This document shows, in pieces, positions 37,098-47,837 of a stretch of DNA of 64,000 bases. Origin of the DNA: Salegentibacter maritimus (lineage in GTDB: Bacteria; Bacteroidota; Bacteroidia; Flavobacteriales; Flavobacteriaceae); the NCBI RefSeq assembly GCF_016236915.1, contig NZ_JAEHOK010000005.1:62001-126000 (forward strand), given 5' to 3'. Under the pieces are notes generated by a model. It had not been told where the DNA came from and made no database searches. It worked only from the letters and a program-made list of their open reading frames with translations. Positions within the stretch are counted from its first letter, which is position 1. Each line of letters starts with the position of its first letter. The position numbers were made by a program, and so were the translations under genes.

Positions 37098-40000
37098 ATG
37101 AATAGAGCACTTGTACTAATTTTGTTTTGTATTGGAAGCTTTTCTTTGCAAGCACAAAACTTCTCGGTTTCGGGAACAGTAGATGAAGCAGGCACGGGCC
37201 TTCCGTTGCCCGGGGTGAATATTATTGTAAAAAATACCACTAATGGTGTAGTAACCGATTTTGATGGTAATTATAGTATAAATAATATTACAGCTGGAGA
37301 TGTCCTGGTGTTTTCCTATGTCGGTTTTTTACCACAGGAAATTACAGTAGCTGACAATCAAACCACTATAAATGTAAGTTTGGAAACAGATTCTGCTGCT
37401 TTAGATGAAGTAGTGGTAATTGGTTATGGAACGCAGCAAAAGAAGGATATTACCGGAGCTGTTTCGGTAGTTTCTAATGAAACTATTGAACAACTTAATC
37501 CTATTAAGGTAGAGCAAGCTTTGCAGGGTACTGCGGCTGGGGTTAACGTTACTCCATCTTCGGGGGCACCCGGTGCAGGTATTAATGTAAATATTAGAGG
37601 TATTGCCTCTAATAGTGAGAATGGCCCCTTAATTCTTATAGATGGTTATCAGGGTGATTTAAACACTATAAATCCCAACGATATAGAATCTATTTCTATT
37701 TTAAAGGATGCCCAGGCCGCCATATATGGTATTTCCGGTGCCAATGGGGTAGTTTTGGTAACTACTAAATCTGGTAAAAAGAATACCGCTCCCACTATTC
37801 AATATGATGCTTATGTAGGGGTGCAGGAAACCTCTAGGAAACTTCCTTTACTTAATGCCAGGGAGTATGGTTTACTTTTAAATGAAAGTTACGCCAACAA
37901 TGGGCAGGCACTGCCTTTTACAAACCTTAGCGAACTCGGGAAAGGAACCAACTTCCAGGACGAAGTTTTTGATACTTCCCCAATTATGAGTCATAACCTT
38001 ACATTAAATGGAGGTTCAGAAAAAGTGACTTACTCTTTTGGTGTTTCACATCTGGATCAGGAAGGTATTGTTGGTGCCGAAAAATCTGATTTTCAAAGAA
38101 GCACCGCCAGGTTTAATATTGGGGTAGATATCTCAGACGCCTTTCAGTTTACGGCCAACTCTATTTATACCAGTATAGATAGAAGGTCTATTAACGAAAA
38201 TGGCTTAGGTTCTGTACTTTTTAATGCTTTGAATATTCCACCAACTTTCGGATTGGATCAGGAAGATGTGAATGGTAGCCTGGGTAACGAGATTATTAAC
38301 CCGCTTTCACAAATTGAAAATACTTTTAATGACTATAACCTTAATAAATTTAATGGTTCATTTAGCCTGGATTATACGCCTATAGAAGAATTGACATTTA
38401 CTTCAAGAATTGGATATAGCCTTTCTAATTCTAAAGGCAAAGATTTCTCGCCAATTATAGATTATGGCCCGGGAAAAGTCTTCAACAATGTACGCAGTAC
38501 GGTAAACCAAAATAGAATTAATGATAATTCTTATACCTACGATCTTTTTGGAACTTACGAGAATACATTTAACGATACACACCACCTAACCGGAACCGCC
38601 GGGATGACGGTAATTAGAGACTGGGGAGATGGGTTGTATGCTACCGGATATGATGTGCCTAATAATTCCTGGGATTTCGCCGATATAAGCCTTACCACAG
38701 GAACCAATGATGGCTTAAACAATAGTGCTTATAAATATGATGTAAGAAAATTATCTTTTTTTGGAAGATTGCAGTACGATTATAAAGGAAAATATCTTGT
38801 CTCTGGAATGCTTCGTAGAGATGCTTCTACCAGGTTTGGCCCTGATAATCGTGTAGGCTATTTCCCTTCAGGAACTGCCGGTTGGATTCTTTCAGAAGAA
38901 GATTTCCTTAACGATTCTAATGTGATTTCCTTTTTAAAGCTACGAGGAAGTTATGGTATCCTGGGGAATGATGTAGCTGGTGAGGAAGGTGGAGCCGAGC
39001 AATTTTACCGTTCGTTATTAGATGGTGAAGCTACCTATGTTTTAAATGGAAGTTTGGTGAATGGCACCGCCCTGGGTAGAATTGCTAACCCGGCTTCAGG
39101 CTGGGAACAAGCCGAAAAAACGAATATTGGTATAGACCTTAGGATATTAAATAATAGAATTGATATCACTGCAGATGTATTTAGAGAAGATCGTAAAGAC
39201 CTTTTAATTTCCGGTATTCCTGTTTCGGGAATCTTTGGCGGTGGGGCTCCGGGTTCTGGCGCACCAACCATAAATGCAGGAACTACCCGAAATGAAGGTG
39301 TTGAATTTGCAATAAATTATAAAGAGAATTTTGGCGATGATATTCGTGTAGGGATAGGTTATAATGCCACTTTTTTAAGAAATGAAGTAACCGAGGTAAA
39401 CGGAACAGATTTCCTTCCGGGAGGTGAATTTGGAGTGGGACAACCACAGCCGGCACGTTTCCAGGAAGGTTTCCCAATTGGATATTTCTACGGCTATAAA
39501 ACAGACGGGATTTTTCAAAATCAGGCAGAAGTAGAGGCACATCCTTCACAGGCCACTTTGGGCGCACCCGCTTCTCCAGGAGATATTCGATATGTAGACA
39601 TTAATGGAGACGGAGTTATAAATGTAGACGACCGCACCAATATTGGAGATCCTATTCCTACGGCTACCATGGGGCTAAATCTTAGTTTTAACTATAAAAA
39701 TTTCGACTTTACGGCTTATACCTATGCCTCTTTAGGAAACGATATGGTAAGAAATTACGAGCGTAACCAGCCAAATGTAAACCGCCATGCCTATTATTTA
39801 GAAAGATGGACCGGGCCGGGAACCAGTAATGAAGTACCACGTGTAACCACGGGGGCAACCTCTAATGTGGCTTTTTCAGATTTTTATGTTGAAGATGCTT
39901 CTTATGCCAGGATACAAAATGTTCAACTAGGCTATAACCTACCTGGAACATTTCTTGAAAAAACAGGGATTAACCGTTTAAGGGTTTACACTTCGGTACA

Positions 40001-40136
40001 AAACCTTTACACATTTACCAATTACAAAGGTTTTGATCCTTCAGCTTCAACCGGTGAAGCCATTGGTGGCGGAATTGATTACGGGTTTTATCCCGTACCA
40101 AGAATTTTTCTTGCAGGCCTAAACCTTAACTTTTAA
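37098..40136 (+). CDS. SusC/RagA-family TonB-dependent transporter (beta-glucan locus)
   Basis: A 1012-residue outer-membrane transporter: signal peptide to about residue 19 (SLQAQ), CarboxypepD_reg domain (FSVSGTVDEAGTGLPLPGVN), the hallmark LDEVVVIGYG, plug domain (VESISILKDAQ-type motif at IESISILKDAQAAIYGISGA) and barrel ending in LNLNF. It should import beta-glucan oligosaccharides to the periplasm. The SusD partner follows 11 bp downstream. The 237-bp leader between regulator and SusC probably contains the operon's promoter and regulator site. Confidence 0.95.
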   Translation: MNRALVLILFCIGSFSLQAQNFSVSGTVDEAGTGLPLPGVNIIVKNTTNGVVTDFDGNYSINNITAGDVLVFSYVGFLPQEITVADNQTTINVSLETDSAALDEVVVIGYGTQQKKDITGAVSVVSNETIEQLNPIKVEQALQGTAAGVNVTPSSGAPGAGINVNIRGIASNSENGPLILIDGYQGDLNTINPNDIESISILKDAQAAIYGISGANGVVLVTTKSGKKNTAPTIQYDAYVGVQETSRKLPLLNAREYGLLLNESYANNGQALPFTNLSELGKGTNFQDEVFDTSPIMSHNLTLNGGSEKVTYSFGVSHLDQEGIVGAEKSDFQRSTARFNIGVDISDAFQFTANSIYTSIDRRSINENGLGSVLFNALNIPPTFGLDQEDVNGSLGNEIINPLSQIENTFNDYNLNKFNGSFSLDYTPIEELTFTSRIGYSLSNSKGKDFSPIIDYGPGKVFNNVRSTVNQNRINDNSYTYDLFGTYENTFNDTHHLTGTAGMTVIRDWGDGLYATGYDVPNNSWDFADISLTTGTNDGLNNSAYKYDVRKLSFFGRLQYDYKGKYLVSGMLRRDASTRFGPDNRVGYFPSGTAGWILSEEDFLNDSNVISFLKLRGSYGILGNDVAGEEGGAEQFYRSLLDGEATYVLNGSLVNGTALGRIANPASGWEQAEKTNIGIDLRILNNRIDITADVFREDRKDLLISGIPVSGIFGGGAPGSGAPTINAGTTRNEGVEFAINYKENFGDDIRVGIGYNATFLRNEVTEVNGTDFLPGGEFGVGQPQPARFQEGFPIGYFYGYKTDGIFQNQAEVEAHPSQATLGAPASPGDIRYVDINGDGVINVDDRTNIGDPIPTATMGLNLSFNYKNFDFTAYTYASLGNDMVRNYERNQPNVNRHAYYLERWTGPGTSNEVPRVTTGATSNVAFSDFYVEDASYARIQNVQLGYNLPGTFLEKTGINRLRVYTSVQNLYTFTNYKGFDPSASTGEAIGGGIDYGFYPVPRIFLAGLNLNF

Positions 40137-40147
40137 AAAATTGCACA

Positions 40148-41611
40148 ATGAAGAGATACAATAACATATTCAATAAAATGCTTTTGTTGCTCCTACTGGC
40201 TTTCAGTTTTGGTTGCACAGAAGATTATCTTGAGGATACAGAAGAATACACTATAGATTCAGAAAACTATTTTAATTCTGAAGAAGATTATTATAACGCC
40301 ATGATTGGTGTTTATGATGTATTACAGTCTACTTACGTAAATGTGTTGCTAGGCGAGATCGCTTCCGATAATACCTTAAGTGGAGGGGAAAGCGCCAATG
40401 ATGTAATTGGCTTTCAGCAAGTAGACGAAATGACGCATACTTCCGTAAATGATAACCTGGACGATATTTGGGATTGGAATTTTGCCGGCGTGCAACGTGC
40501 CAATTATGTTCTGGAATTTCAGGACAAAACCGATTTTGAAGGTCGCGAAATGATTATCGCTGAGGTTCGGTTTTTAAGGGCTTATTTTACTTTTGAATTG
40601 TTAAAATGGTTTGGACCTATTCCAATTAAAGGAGATGAACGCTTTGTGTTGGGAGATGAAACTTCCATCCCAAGAGCTTCTACCGAAGAAGTTTATACAC
40701 AAATTGAAAACGACTTAAAGTTTACCATAGATAACCTTAGTTATACCGCACCTGAAACAGGACGAGCTACAAAAGGTGCTGCCATGGCTTTACTTGGAAA
40801 AGCACATTTATACCAGGAAGAATTTGACGCTGCTGCCAATGTATTAACAGAGTTAATTAATAATGGCCCTTATGCTTTGGCCGATTTTGATACGCTTTTC
40901 CTGAAAGAAGGTGAAAACAATGAAGAATCTGTTTTTGAAGTTCAGTATACCGGGGAAGAAGGAGCAGGTTTTGACTGCTTACAATGTAGCGAAGGCAACG
41001 TAGCGGTAGGTTTTCAGGGAATAAGAAATTATACAGGTCCGCTTTTTGAGCCCGGATTTAGCTTTAACGTCCCAACCCAGGAAGCCTATGATATGTTTAC
41101 TGAAGAAGATATTAGAAAAGACCTTTCCATACTGGATATAGAGGCCTGGGCCGAAGAAACAGGGGCAACTTATATAGAAGGTTATAAGCATACGGGATAT
41201 TTCAACCGAAAGTATCTTCCGCGTAAAAATGATAACGCAGGTGATGCCAACCTTACCCAACCCAATAATTATCGTGCTATTAGATATGCCGATGTGTTAT
41301 TAATGGCAGCAGAAGCTTTAAACCGGGGTGGAATAGACGATAGCCAGGCAAGAACATATCTTAATGAAGTTCGTGAAAGAGCCGGTTTACAGGCTGTAGA
41401 AGCGGCAGGAAGTACTCTTACCGACCTTATTTTTGAAGAAAGAAGAAAAGAATTGGTGGGGGAAGGCCACCGTTTCTTCGACCTGGTTAGAACAGGAAGG
41501 GCAGCAGCTAATATTGATGGATTTACTGCCGGGAAAAACGAACTTTTTCCAATTCCGTTAGAAGAAATAGAATTTTCTCAGGGTAACTGGGAGCAAAATT
41601 CGGGATACTAA
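40148..41611 (+). CDS. SusD/RagB-family glycan-binding lipoprotein (beta-glucan locus)
   Basis: A 487-residue lipoprotein with lipobox SFGC (Cys23). The SusD core is seen in RVLRAYFTFEL-type text (AEVRFLRAYFTFELLKWFGP), the IRYADVLLMAAEALNRGG helix and the FEERRKELVGEGHRFFDLVR signature, which places it in the RagB type. It sits on the surface with SusC and captures the glucan. The small gap of 11 bp on each side indicates one operon with SusC and the PKD protein. Confidence 0.95.
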   Translation: MKRYNNIFNKMLLLLLLAFSFGCTEDYLEDTEEYTIDSENYFNSEEDYYNAMIGVYDVLQSTYVNVLLGEIASDNTLSGGESANDVIGFQQVDEMTHTSVNDNLDDIWDWNFAGVQRANYVLEFQDKTDFEGREMIIAEVRFLRAYFTFELLKWFGPIPIKGDERFVLGDETSIPRASTEEVYTQIENDLKFTIDNLSYTAPETGRATKGAAMALLGKAHLYQEEFDAAANVLTELINNGPYALADFDTLFLKEGENNEESVFEVQYTGEEGAGFDCLQCSEGNVAVGFQGIRNYTGPLFEPGFSFNVPTQEAYDMFTEEDIRKDLSILDIEAWAEETGATYIEGYKHTGYFNRKYLPRKNDNAGDANLTQPNNYRAIRYADVLLMAAEALNRGGIDDSQARTYLNEVRERAGLQAVEAAGSTLTDLIFEERRKELVGEGHRFFDLVRTGRAAANIDGFTAGKNELFPIPLEEIEFSQGNWEQNSGY

Positions 41612-41623
41612 AAAATTAGCATT

Positions 41624-43687
41624 ATGAAAAAACACTATAAAATAATTTTCGCATTCCTACTTACACTGCCTTTTTTAGGTTGTGAGAGTGATGATGATGC
41701 ACTGGTAGATCTTAATAGCATAGCCACGCCTGCAAACCTGGGCGCTGGCTTTGAGATCACACAAGATAATTCAGGCCTGGTAACTATAATACCTAAAGGT
41801 GAAAGTGCCAATATGTATAGTATAGATTTTGGAGATGGCAGTGAAGTGGCTTCAGAAATAAGACCAGGAGAGACCGTAGATCATATATATGCCGAGGGCG
41901 ATTATGAAGTAGCGGTTACAGGAACTAATTTAAATGGTGCCTCCGCAACCGGCACACAAGCTCTTACCGTTTCTTTTCGTCAACCGGAAAATCTTGAGGT
42001 GGCAATTACCAGGGCAGAAGATGACAATTATGCCATAACGGTATCAGCTACAGCCGATTTTGCTGCGATGTTTGAAGTTTATTTCGGAGATGTAGACGAA
42101 GAAGAGCCTACGGCATTTATGATAGGTGAATCTGTTACGCATACCTACGATGCTGTTGGGGATTACGATGTTAGAGTGGTGGCCTTAAGTGGTGGTGCGG
42201 CGACTACCGAAACTACTCAAACAGTAAGTATTACAGATCCATTATTTTTACCTATAGATTTTGAATCTGCCACCAAGAACTATACATTCTATAATTTTGG
42301 AGGTGGAGAAGGTGCTGGAGCTCCTATAATTGATAATCCAGATCCAAGTGGCATTAATACCAGTAATAGGGTTGCATCTTATACCCAGCCTGCAGGTTCT
42401 GAGGTATGGGCAGGAACAAATATTGCGCTAGATGAGCCTATAGATTTCTCTTCTGAAAAATATATTAGTGTAGATGTATGGTCTCCAGCAGCAGGAACCC
42501 CGGTTATTTTAAAGATTGAAAATCTTGATGATGCCGATGTGAATGTAGAAAGTACTGTAGAAACTACGGTAGCTAATGAATGGGAAACACTGGTTTTTGA
42601 TATGACCGCAGTAGATCCTGCCGTTGAATACGGAAGGTTAGTAATGTTCTTCAATTTTGGAACTTCAGGAACCGATGAAACATATTATTTCGATAATATT
42701 CAAACCACTACTTTAGAACCCCTGGGGCTTCCTATAACTTTTGATAGCGAACTTATAGATTATACCCCCGGTGCTTTTAACGGTGCCTCTTTTGAAATGG
42801 TTACCAATCCAGACCAATCTGGGGCTAATACTTCAGATGCAATGGTAGGTGCAATTACCAATAGCGGAAATGCTTACGAAGGGGTTTCTTTTAACTTGAA
42901 GGAACCGGCCGATTTTAGCGATGATAATAAAACAATCACCATGAAATTCTGGTCAGATGTAGCACTTCCTGTTTTATTGAAATTTGAAGGAGGTGTTAAT
43001 GGCGAACGTCAAACGGAAGTGTCTTCTAACCATACCGGAACTGGTTGGGAAGAAGTGACTTTTAATTTTAGCACAGATGCCATTAAAAGTTATATTGACG
43101 GATCACAGGGAGTAGGAGAGGCATTTGTTCCAACCGGCCAATATGCTACCATGACGATTTTTGTAGATGGACCAGGCAATACGGCTGGAACATTCTACCT
43201 GGATGATATTGGCTTCCAAATGGGAGAAACCACTTATATCTCTTTGTTTAGTGATTTTGGTGACGATGTAAATGTAGATACATGGCTAACAGAATGGTCT
43301 AATTCAGACTATGAAGAAATAGAGTTTGATGGCAGGCTTACCAAGCATTACTTTAATCTTGGCTTTGCAGGAATTGAAACTCTAGCTGAACCGATTGACG
43401 CTAGCGAAATGACCCATTTTCATACCGAAATTTATACGGGTAACGCTACAGAATTCAAAATAAAATTAGTTGACCTAGGCCCTGACGGGGTTTATGCGGG
43501 AGATGATCTTTCTGAACATGAGGTTGTAATAGATAATCTGCCCCAAAACCAGTGGGTGAGTTTAGATATTCCATTATCGGACTTTACCGGTCTTCAAGAC
43601 AGGGCACATATTGGGCAGCTTATTTATTCGGGCATACCTACAGGTGAAGCAGATGTATATCTGGACAATATTTATTTCCATAACTAG
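41624..43687 (+). CDS. Surface glycan-binding lipoprotein with PKD and jelly-roll repeats
   Basis: A 687-residue lipoprotein (Cys20 in FLGC). After the anchor come two PKD-like domains (about 50-115 with YSIDFGDGSEV, and 145-205 with FEVYFGD), then three related carbohydrate-binding-like jelly-roll modules (about 209-365, 370-540, 545-687), each ending in a D-N/D-I motif such as YYFDNIQ, FYLDDIG, VYLDNIY. No catalytic motif is seen. Its place between SusD and GH16 fits a surface glycan-binding protein (SGBP-B role) for beta-1,3-glucan. The repeated modules may allow multivalent binding. Confidence 0.82.
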   Translation: MKKHYKIIFAFLLTLPFLGCESDDDALVDLNSIATPANLGAGFEITQDNSGLVTIIPKGESANMYSIDFGDGSEVASEIRPGETVDHIYAEGDYEVAVTGTNLNGASATGTQALTVSFRQPENLEVAITRAEDDNYAITVSATADFAAMFEVYFGDVDEEEPTAFMIGESVTHTYDAVGDYDVRVVALSGGAATTETTQTVSITDPLFLPIDFESATKNYTFYNFGGGEGAGAPIIDNPDPSGINTSNRVASYTQPAGSEVWAGTNIALDEPIDFSSEKYISVDVWSPAAGTPVILKIENLDDADVNVESTVETTVANEWETLVFDMTAVDPAVEYGRLVMFFNFGTSGTDETYYFDNIQTTTLEPLGLPITFDSELIDYTPGAFNGASFEMVTNPDQSGANTSDAMVGAITNSGNAYEGVSFNLKEPADFSDDNKTITMKFWSDVALPVLLKFEGGVNGERQTEVSSNHTGTGWEEVTFNFSTDAIKSYIDGSQGVGEAFVPTGQYATMTIFVDGPGNTAGTFYLDDIGFQMGETTYISLFSDFGDDVNVDTWLTEWSNSDYEEIEFDGRLTKHYFNLGFAGIETLAEPIDASEMTHFHTEIYTGNATEFKIKLVDLGPDGVYAGDDLSEHEVVIDNLPQNQWVSLDIPLSDFTGLQDRAHIGQLIYSGIPTGEADVYLDNIYFHN

Positions 43688-43705
43688 AATTAAAAATAAT
43701 TGATA

Positions 43706-45343
43706 ATGAAAAATATACTAAAAACAGGTCTTATAGCATTGCTACTGGTATTTGCCGGTGCTTGCTCTAACGACGACTACGATATTGGCGAGATAAGCGC
43801 TCCTACCAACCTTCAGGTAGAAACCGAAATCCTTGGCCAATCTGGAGATATGCCTCAGGGAGATGGTAGTGGGCAGGTAACCTTTAATAGTGTAGCTGAT
43901 GGGGCCATGACTTATAAATATGTTTTTGATAACGGAAGTACGGTAACTTCTCCCAGTGGTGTATATACACATCAATTCTCTGAAACCGGAACTAAGGTTT
44001 ATACGGTTAATGTTATAGCCTATGGTGCTGGGGGTACTGCAAGCTCTACCACAGTAGATGTAGAAGTGCTGGTTACCTACGAACCACCGGCCGATTTATT
44101 AGAAAAATTAATTGGAAAAGAGTGGCGGGTTAAGGCCGAAGTTCCTGGTCACTTTGGACTTGGACCTGTAGGTGGGGTTGTTCCTACTGAATGGTATGCT
44201 GCCGGGGCAAATGAAAAAACCGGAACCGGAATGTATGACGATCGTTATATCTTTAATGAAGATGGTACGTTCACCCATATTACCAATACCAATAATGATG
44301 ATCCAAACCCGGATCCATCAGGAACTGTATTTGGTCGAATTAACCTGATAGATCAGCTTGGTGCCTCTTGCGATTGTGAAGTACAGGGGGCAGATGTTCT
44401 TAATATACCTTATAACGATTATACCGAAAACTGGTCTATATCGGCTCCGGGAGGAAAAGAAACCATTAACCTTACGGGCTTGGCATTTATTGGTTACTAT
44501 ATTGGAGGTGATCACAAATATGAGATTTTTGACCGTTCTGGTACCAATGAGCTTATTCTTAAGTCTACCGATGGTAATGGTGAATTCGACTGGTGGTTTA
44601 TTCTTACCTCAGATTCGGCAGAAGAGGAGGAAGAATTTGAAAGTGAATTTAATACCGAAGTATGGTCTGATGAGTTTGATGGCGATGCGCTTAATACCGA
44701 TAATTGGAACTACGAAATTGGTAATGGCAATAATGGCTGGGGTAATGGAGAAGCCCAGTACTATACAGATGAACAGGATAACGTACGTGTAGAAAACGGA
44801 AATCTTATAATCACCGCAAAAAGGGAAGCTGAAAGTGGCTTCGATTTTACTTCGGCAAGGTTAACAACTAAAGATAAATTTGAGTTTACCTATGGCCGCG
44901 TAGAAGTTCGTGCAAAATTACCTGCCGGTGGTGGAACCTGGCCGGCCATTTGGATGCTTGGTGCCGGTTGGCCCGAAGAATCCTGGCCTGGAGTGGGAGA
45001 ATTGGATATCATGGAATTTGTAGGAAACGACCCCGATAGAATTTCGTCGGCCTTACATTTTCCAGGAAATTCTGGCGGAAATGCCATTGTGGGAGATACA
45101 GAGGTTTCTGATGTAACTTCTGAATTTCATATATACGAAGTAGAATGGACCTCAGAAAAGATCACATTCTTAATGGATGGTAAGCCACATCTTGAATTTG
45201 ATAATAATGATGCCACGCCATTTCAGAGTGATTTTTACTTATTGCTAAATGTGGCAATGGGAGGAACTCTGGGAGGAAATATTGCTGAAGATTTTCAGGA
45301 ATCGTCTATGGAAGTAGATTATGTGAAGGTTTATCAAGAATAG
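43706..45343 (+). CDS. GH16 beta-glucanase lipoprotein with PKD and an extra middle domain
   Basis: Read from the ATG at 43706 (the TTG at 43700 adds only two residues), 545 residues. Lipobox AGAC (Cys20), a PKD-like domain (about 25-125), a middle domain of unknown type (about 128-300; LIGKEWRVKAE...), and a GH16 domain (about 315-545) with the catalytic motif GELDIMEFVG, nucleophile Glu432 and acid/base Glu437. GH16 enzymes of this type cleave beta-1,3 or mixed beta-1,3/1,4-glucans. As a surface lipoprotein it likely makes the first cuts in laminarin. The middle domain resembles domains of SusE-like glycan-binding proteins. Confidence 0.93.
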   Translation: MKNILKTGLIALLLVFAGACSNDDYDIGEISAPTNLQVETEILGQSGDMPQGDGSGQVTFNSVADGAMTYKYVFDNGSTVTSPSGVYTHQFSETGTKVYTVNVIAYGAGGTASSTTVDVEVLVTYEPPADLLEKLIGKEWRVKAEVPGHFGLGPVGGVVPTEWYAAGANEKTGTGMYDDRYIFNEDGTFTHITNTNNDDPNPDPSGTVFGRINLIDQLGASCDCEVQGADVLNIPYNDYTENWSISAPGGKETINLTGLAFIGYYIGGDHKYEIFDRSGTNELILKSTDGNGEFDWWFILTSDSAEEEEEFESEFNTEVWSDEFDGDALNTDNWNYEIGNGNNGWGNGEAQYYTDEQDNVRVENGNLIITAKREAESGFDFTSARLTTKDKFEFTYGRVEVRAKLPAGGGTWPAIWMLGAGWPEESWPGVGELDIMEFVGNDPDRISSALHFPGNSGGNAIVGDTEVSDVTSEFHIYEVEWTSEKITFLMDGKPHLEFDNNDATPFQSDFYLLLNVAMGGTLGGNIAEDFQESSMEVDYVKVYQE

Positions 45344-45384
45344 TACTATTTAAAAATTAGACTGCCTGATTGCTATGTGATTAT

Positions 45385-45475
45385 ACTCGAGAATCGAGGT
45401 TTGTAAAATCCGGGATCCTGCTTCGAATTTCAAAATTCTTTTAAAGAACACCTCGCGGTCTTGTCGCGAGGTAGT
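45385..45475. repeat. Intergenic repeat and hairpin between the two glycosidase blocks
   Basis: The first half (45385-45440) resembles the element between the EEP genes. CCTCGCG (45451-45457) and CGCGAGG (45465-45471) form a GC-rich hairpin without a T-run. Both lie in the 215-bp gap before the GH3 gene; the hairpin may slow or trim the transcript. Confidence 0.45.
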
Positions 45476-45558
45476 TCCCCCGGTGGAATCTAATTTGTTT
45501 GTAGGCCACAAATAATATTATCACGCACATAGTTCAGGCAGTTTTTTATTCGCAAAAA

Positions 45559-47835
45559 ATGAAAAAACGATGTTTATTAGGTTTTTTCCTGTGCTGCTTT
45601 TTTATAGCAAAAGGCCAGGATGCAACCATACCAAGTTCGGTTAAAAACGTAGAAGCTAAAGTAGATTCGGTTTTAGCTTTAATGACCCTTGAAGAAAAAG
45701 TTGGGCAGCTAGTTCAATACAACGGAAGTTGGGACCTTACCGGCCCTGCTTCAGAAATGAATAATAAAGAAAAAGAGGAAAACCTAAAAAACGGAAAAGT
45801 AGGTGCTATGCTTAACGTGTTATCAGTAGAAGCTACTCGCAAAGCACAAAAGCTAGTGATGGAAAATTCCCGGCTAAAAATTCCTTTAATGTTTGGGTAT
45901 GATGTAATACACGGGTATTCCACTATTTTCCCCGTACCACTGGCAGAAACCTCTAGCTGGGACCTTGAAGCAATGGAGAAAACAGCTCAAATTGCAGCCC
46001 TGGAATCTGCGGCCAATGGGATTAACTGGACATTCTCGCCAATGATAGATGTTTCACGCGATGCTCGTTGGGGTAGAATTATGGAAGGATCTGGCGAAGA
46101 TCCTTACCTAACTTCTAAAGTAGCGATTGCTAAAGTACAAGGCTACCAGAGTAACGATCTTGCCAACCCGCATACTATAGCGGCTACCGCCAAGCATTTT
46201 GCCGGTTATGGTTTTGGCGAAGCCGGGAGAGATTATAATTCGGTACATATTGGCGAAAATGAATTGCACAATACCATTCTTCCTCCCTTTAAGGCAGCAG
46301 CCAAAGCAGGTGTTGCTACTTTTATGAATTCGTTTAACGATATAGACGGTACACCGGCGACTGCACATAAAACTTTACAAAGGGATATCTTGAAAAGAGA
46401 TTGGAATTGGAACGGATTTGTAGTTTCAGATTGGGGTTCTATTCCAGAAATGATAGCCCACGGTCTGGCCAGGGATAAAAAACACGCGGCTCAATTAGCT
46501 TTAAATGCAGGTAGCGATATGGACATGGAAGGCGGTGCCTACGAAATTGGCCTGGTAAGTCTTGTAGAAGAAGGAAAAGTAAGCGAAGAATATATAAATG
46601 ATGCCGTAAAAAGAGTACTTAGGGTAAAGTTTAAGCTGGGCCTTTTTGACGACCCTTATTTATATGCTAATCCGGAGCTTTTAGACCAAATATCTTTTGA
46701 AGAGCATAAAGCTGTAGCTCGCGATGTAGCTAAAAAATCTATTGTGCTATTAAAGAATGAAAATGGTTTACTTCCCATTCAGGATTCCGTTAAAAAAATT
46801 GCGGTAATTGGCCCCCTGGCCAACGATAAAGATACGCCAATAGGAAACTGGAGAGCACAGGGAGAGACTAATTCGGCTGTGTCTTTACTGGAAGGTTTAC
46901 AAAATAATGTGAGTAAAGATGTAGCGATTAGTTATGCTAAAGGTGCCGACCTTGGTATGGGAGAAAGAAGTTTTCTAATGCCTTTAGAAATTAATAGAAC
47001 AGATACATCGGGCTTTCAGGAGGCCATAACCAAATCTTCGGAAGCCGATTTGGTAATTATGGCTCTGGGAGAAGATGCCTTCCAAACCGGCGAGGGTAGA
47101 AGTCAGGTAGATATTGGTCTGGCTGGAGTTCAGAAAGAATTGCTTAAAGAAATTCAAAAGGTGAACAAGAATATTGTTTTGGTGCTTATTAACGGAAGAC
47201 CACTGGAGATCACCTATGCTTCAGAAAATATTCCGGCTATAGTTGAGGCCTGGCAATTAGGTTCAGAAAGCGGAAATGCTATTGCCGATGTTTTGCTGGG
47301 AGATTACAATCCTTCAGGAAAACTACCGGTTTCTTTTCCAAGGGCTGTAGGCCAGGAACCCTTATATTATAATCAAAAAAATACAGGGCGTCCTTCTAAT
47401 CCTACCCACGTAACGTATTCTGGTTATACCGATGAAAAGAAAGATGCACTTTATCCTTTTGGCTTCGGACTCAGTTATACTTCTTTTGAATACGGAAATT
47501 TATCTATATCTGAAGAAGAATTAACTCCTGGAAATCCTATTGAAGTTAGTTTTAGTTTAAAAAACACCGGTGAAAGGGAAGGGAAAGAAATTGCCCAGTT
47601 GTATATAAGAGATTTGGTAGCCAGTACCACCCGTCCCGTGAAGGAACTTAAAGGTTTTAAAATGGTAAAATTGGCTCCCGGAGAATCTAAAACAGTCACT
47701 TTTCAGATCAATGGAGCAATGCTTCAGTTCTATTCAGCCAATAAAAAATGGGAGGCAGAGGCCGGTGAGTTTGAAGTTATGGTAGGTGGAAACTCTCGTG
47801 ATCTGCAAAAAGTAAAATTCAGTTTAAAAAAATAA
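45559..47835 (+). CDS. bglX: GH3 beta-glucosidase
   Basis: A 758-residue enzyme with signal peptide (to about residue 20, AKGQ), (beta/alpha)8 domain with GFVVSDWGS carrying the nucleophile Asp291, the second alpha/beta domain with MALGEDAFQTGEGRSQ and the likely acid/base Glu, and a C-terminal fibronectin type III-like domain (from about 650). This is the BglX type, which releases glucose from the non-reducing end of beta-linked oligosaccharides in the periplasm. It follows the GH16 lipoprotein by 215 bp and precedes a second GH16 by 2 bp, so it completes laminarin degradation. Confidence 0.95.
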   Translation: MKKRCLLGFFLCCFFIAKGQDATIPSSVKNVEAKVDSVLALMTLEEKVGQLVQYNGSWDLTGPASEMNNKEKEENLKNGKVGAMLNVLSVEATRKAQKLVMENSRLKIPLMFGYDVIHGYSTIFPVPLAETSSWDLEAMEKTAQIAALESAANGINWTFSPMIDVSRDARWGRIMEGSGEDPYLTSKVAIAKVQGYQSNDLANPHTIAATAKHFAGYGFGEAGRDYNSVHIGENELHNTILPPFKAAAKAGVATFMNSFNDIDGTPATAHKTLQRDILKRDWNWNGFVVSDWGSIPEMIAHGLARDKKHAAQLALNAGSDMDMEGGAYEIGLVSLVEEGKVSEEYINDAVKRVLRVKFKLGLFDDPYLYANPELLDQISFEEHKAVARDVAKKSIVLLKNENGLLPIQDSVKKIAVIGPLANDKDTPIGNWRAQGETNSAVSLLEGLQNNVSKDVAISYAKGADLGMGERSFLMPLEINRTDTSGFQEAITKSSEADLVIMALGEDAFQTGEGRSQVDIGLAGVQKELLKEIQKVNKNIVLVLINGRPLEITYASENIPAIVEAWQLGSESGNAIADVLLGDYNPSGKLPVSFPRAVGQEPLYYNQKNTGRPSNPTHVTYSGYTDEKKDALYPFGFGLSYTSFEYGNLSISEEELTPGNPIEVSFSLKNTGEREGKEIAQLYIRDLVASTTRPVKELKGFKMVKLAPGESKTVTFQINGAMLQFYSANKKWEAEAGEFEVMVGGNSRDLQKVKFSLKK

Positions 47836-47837
47836 GT

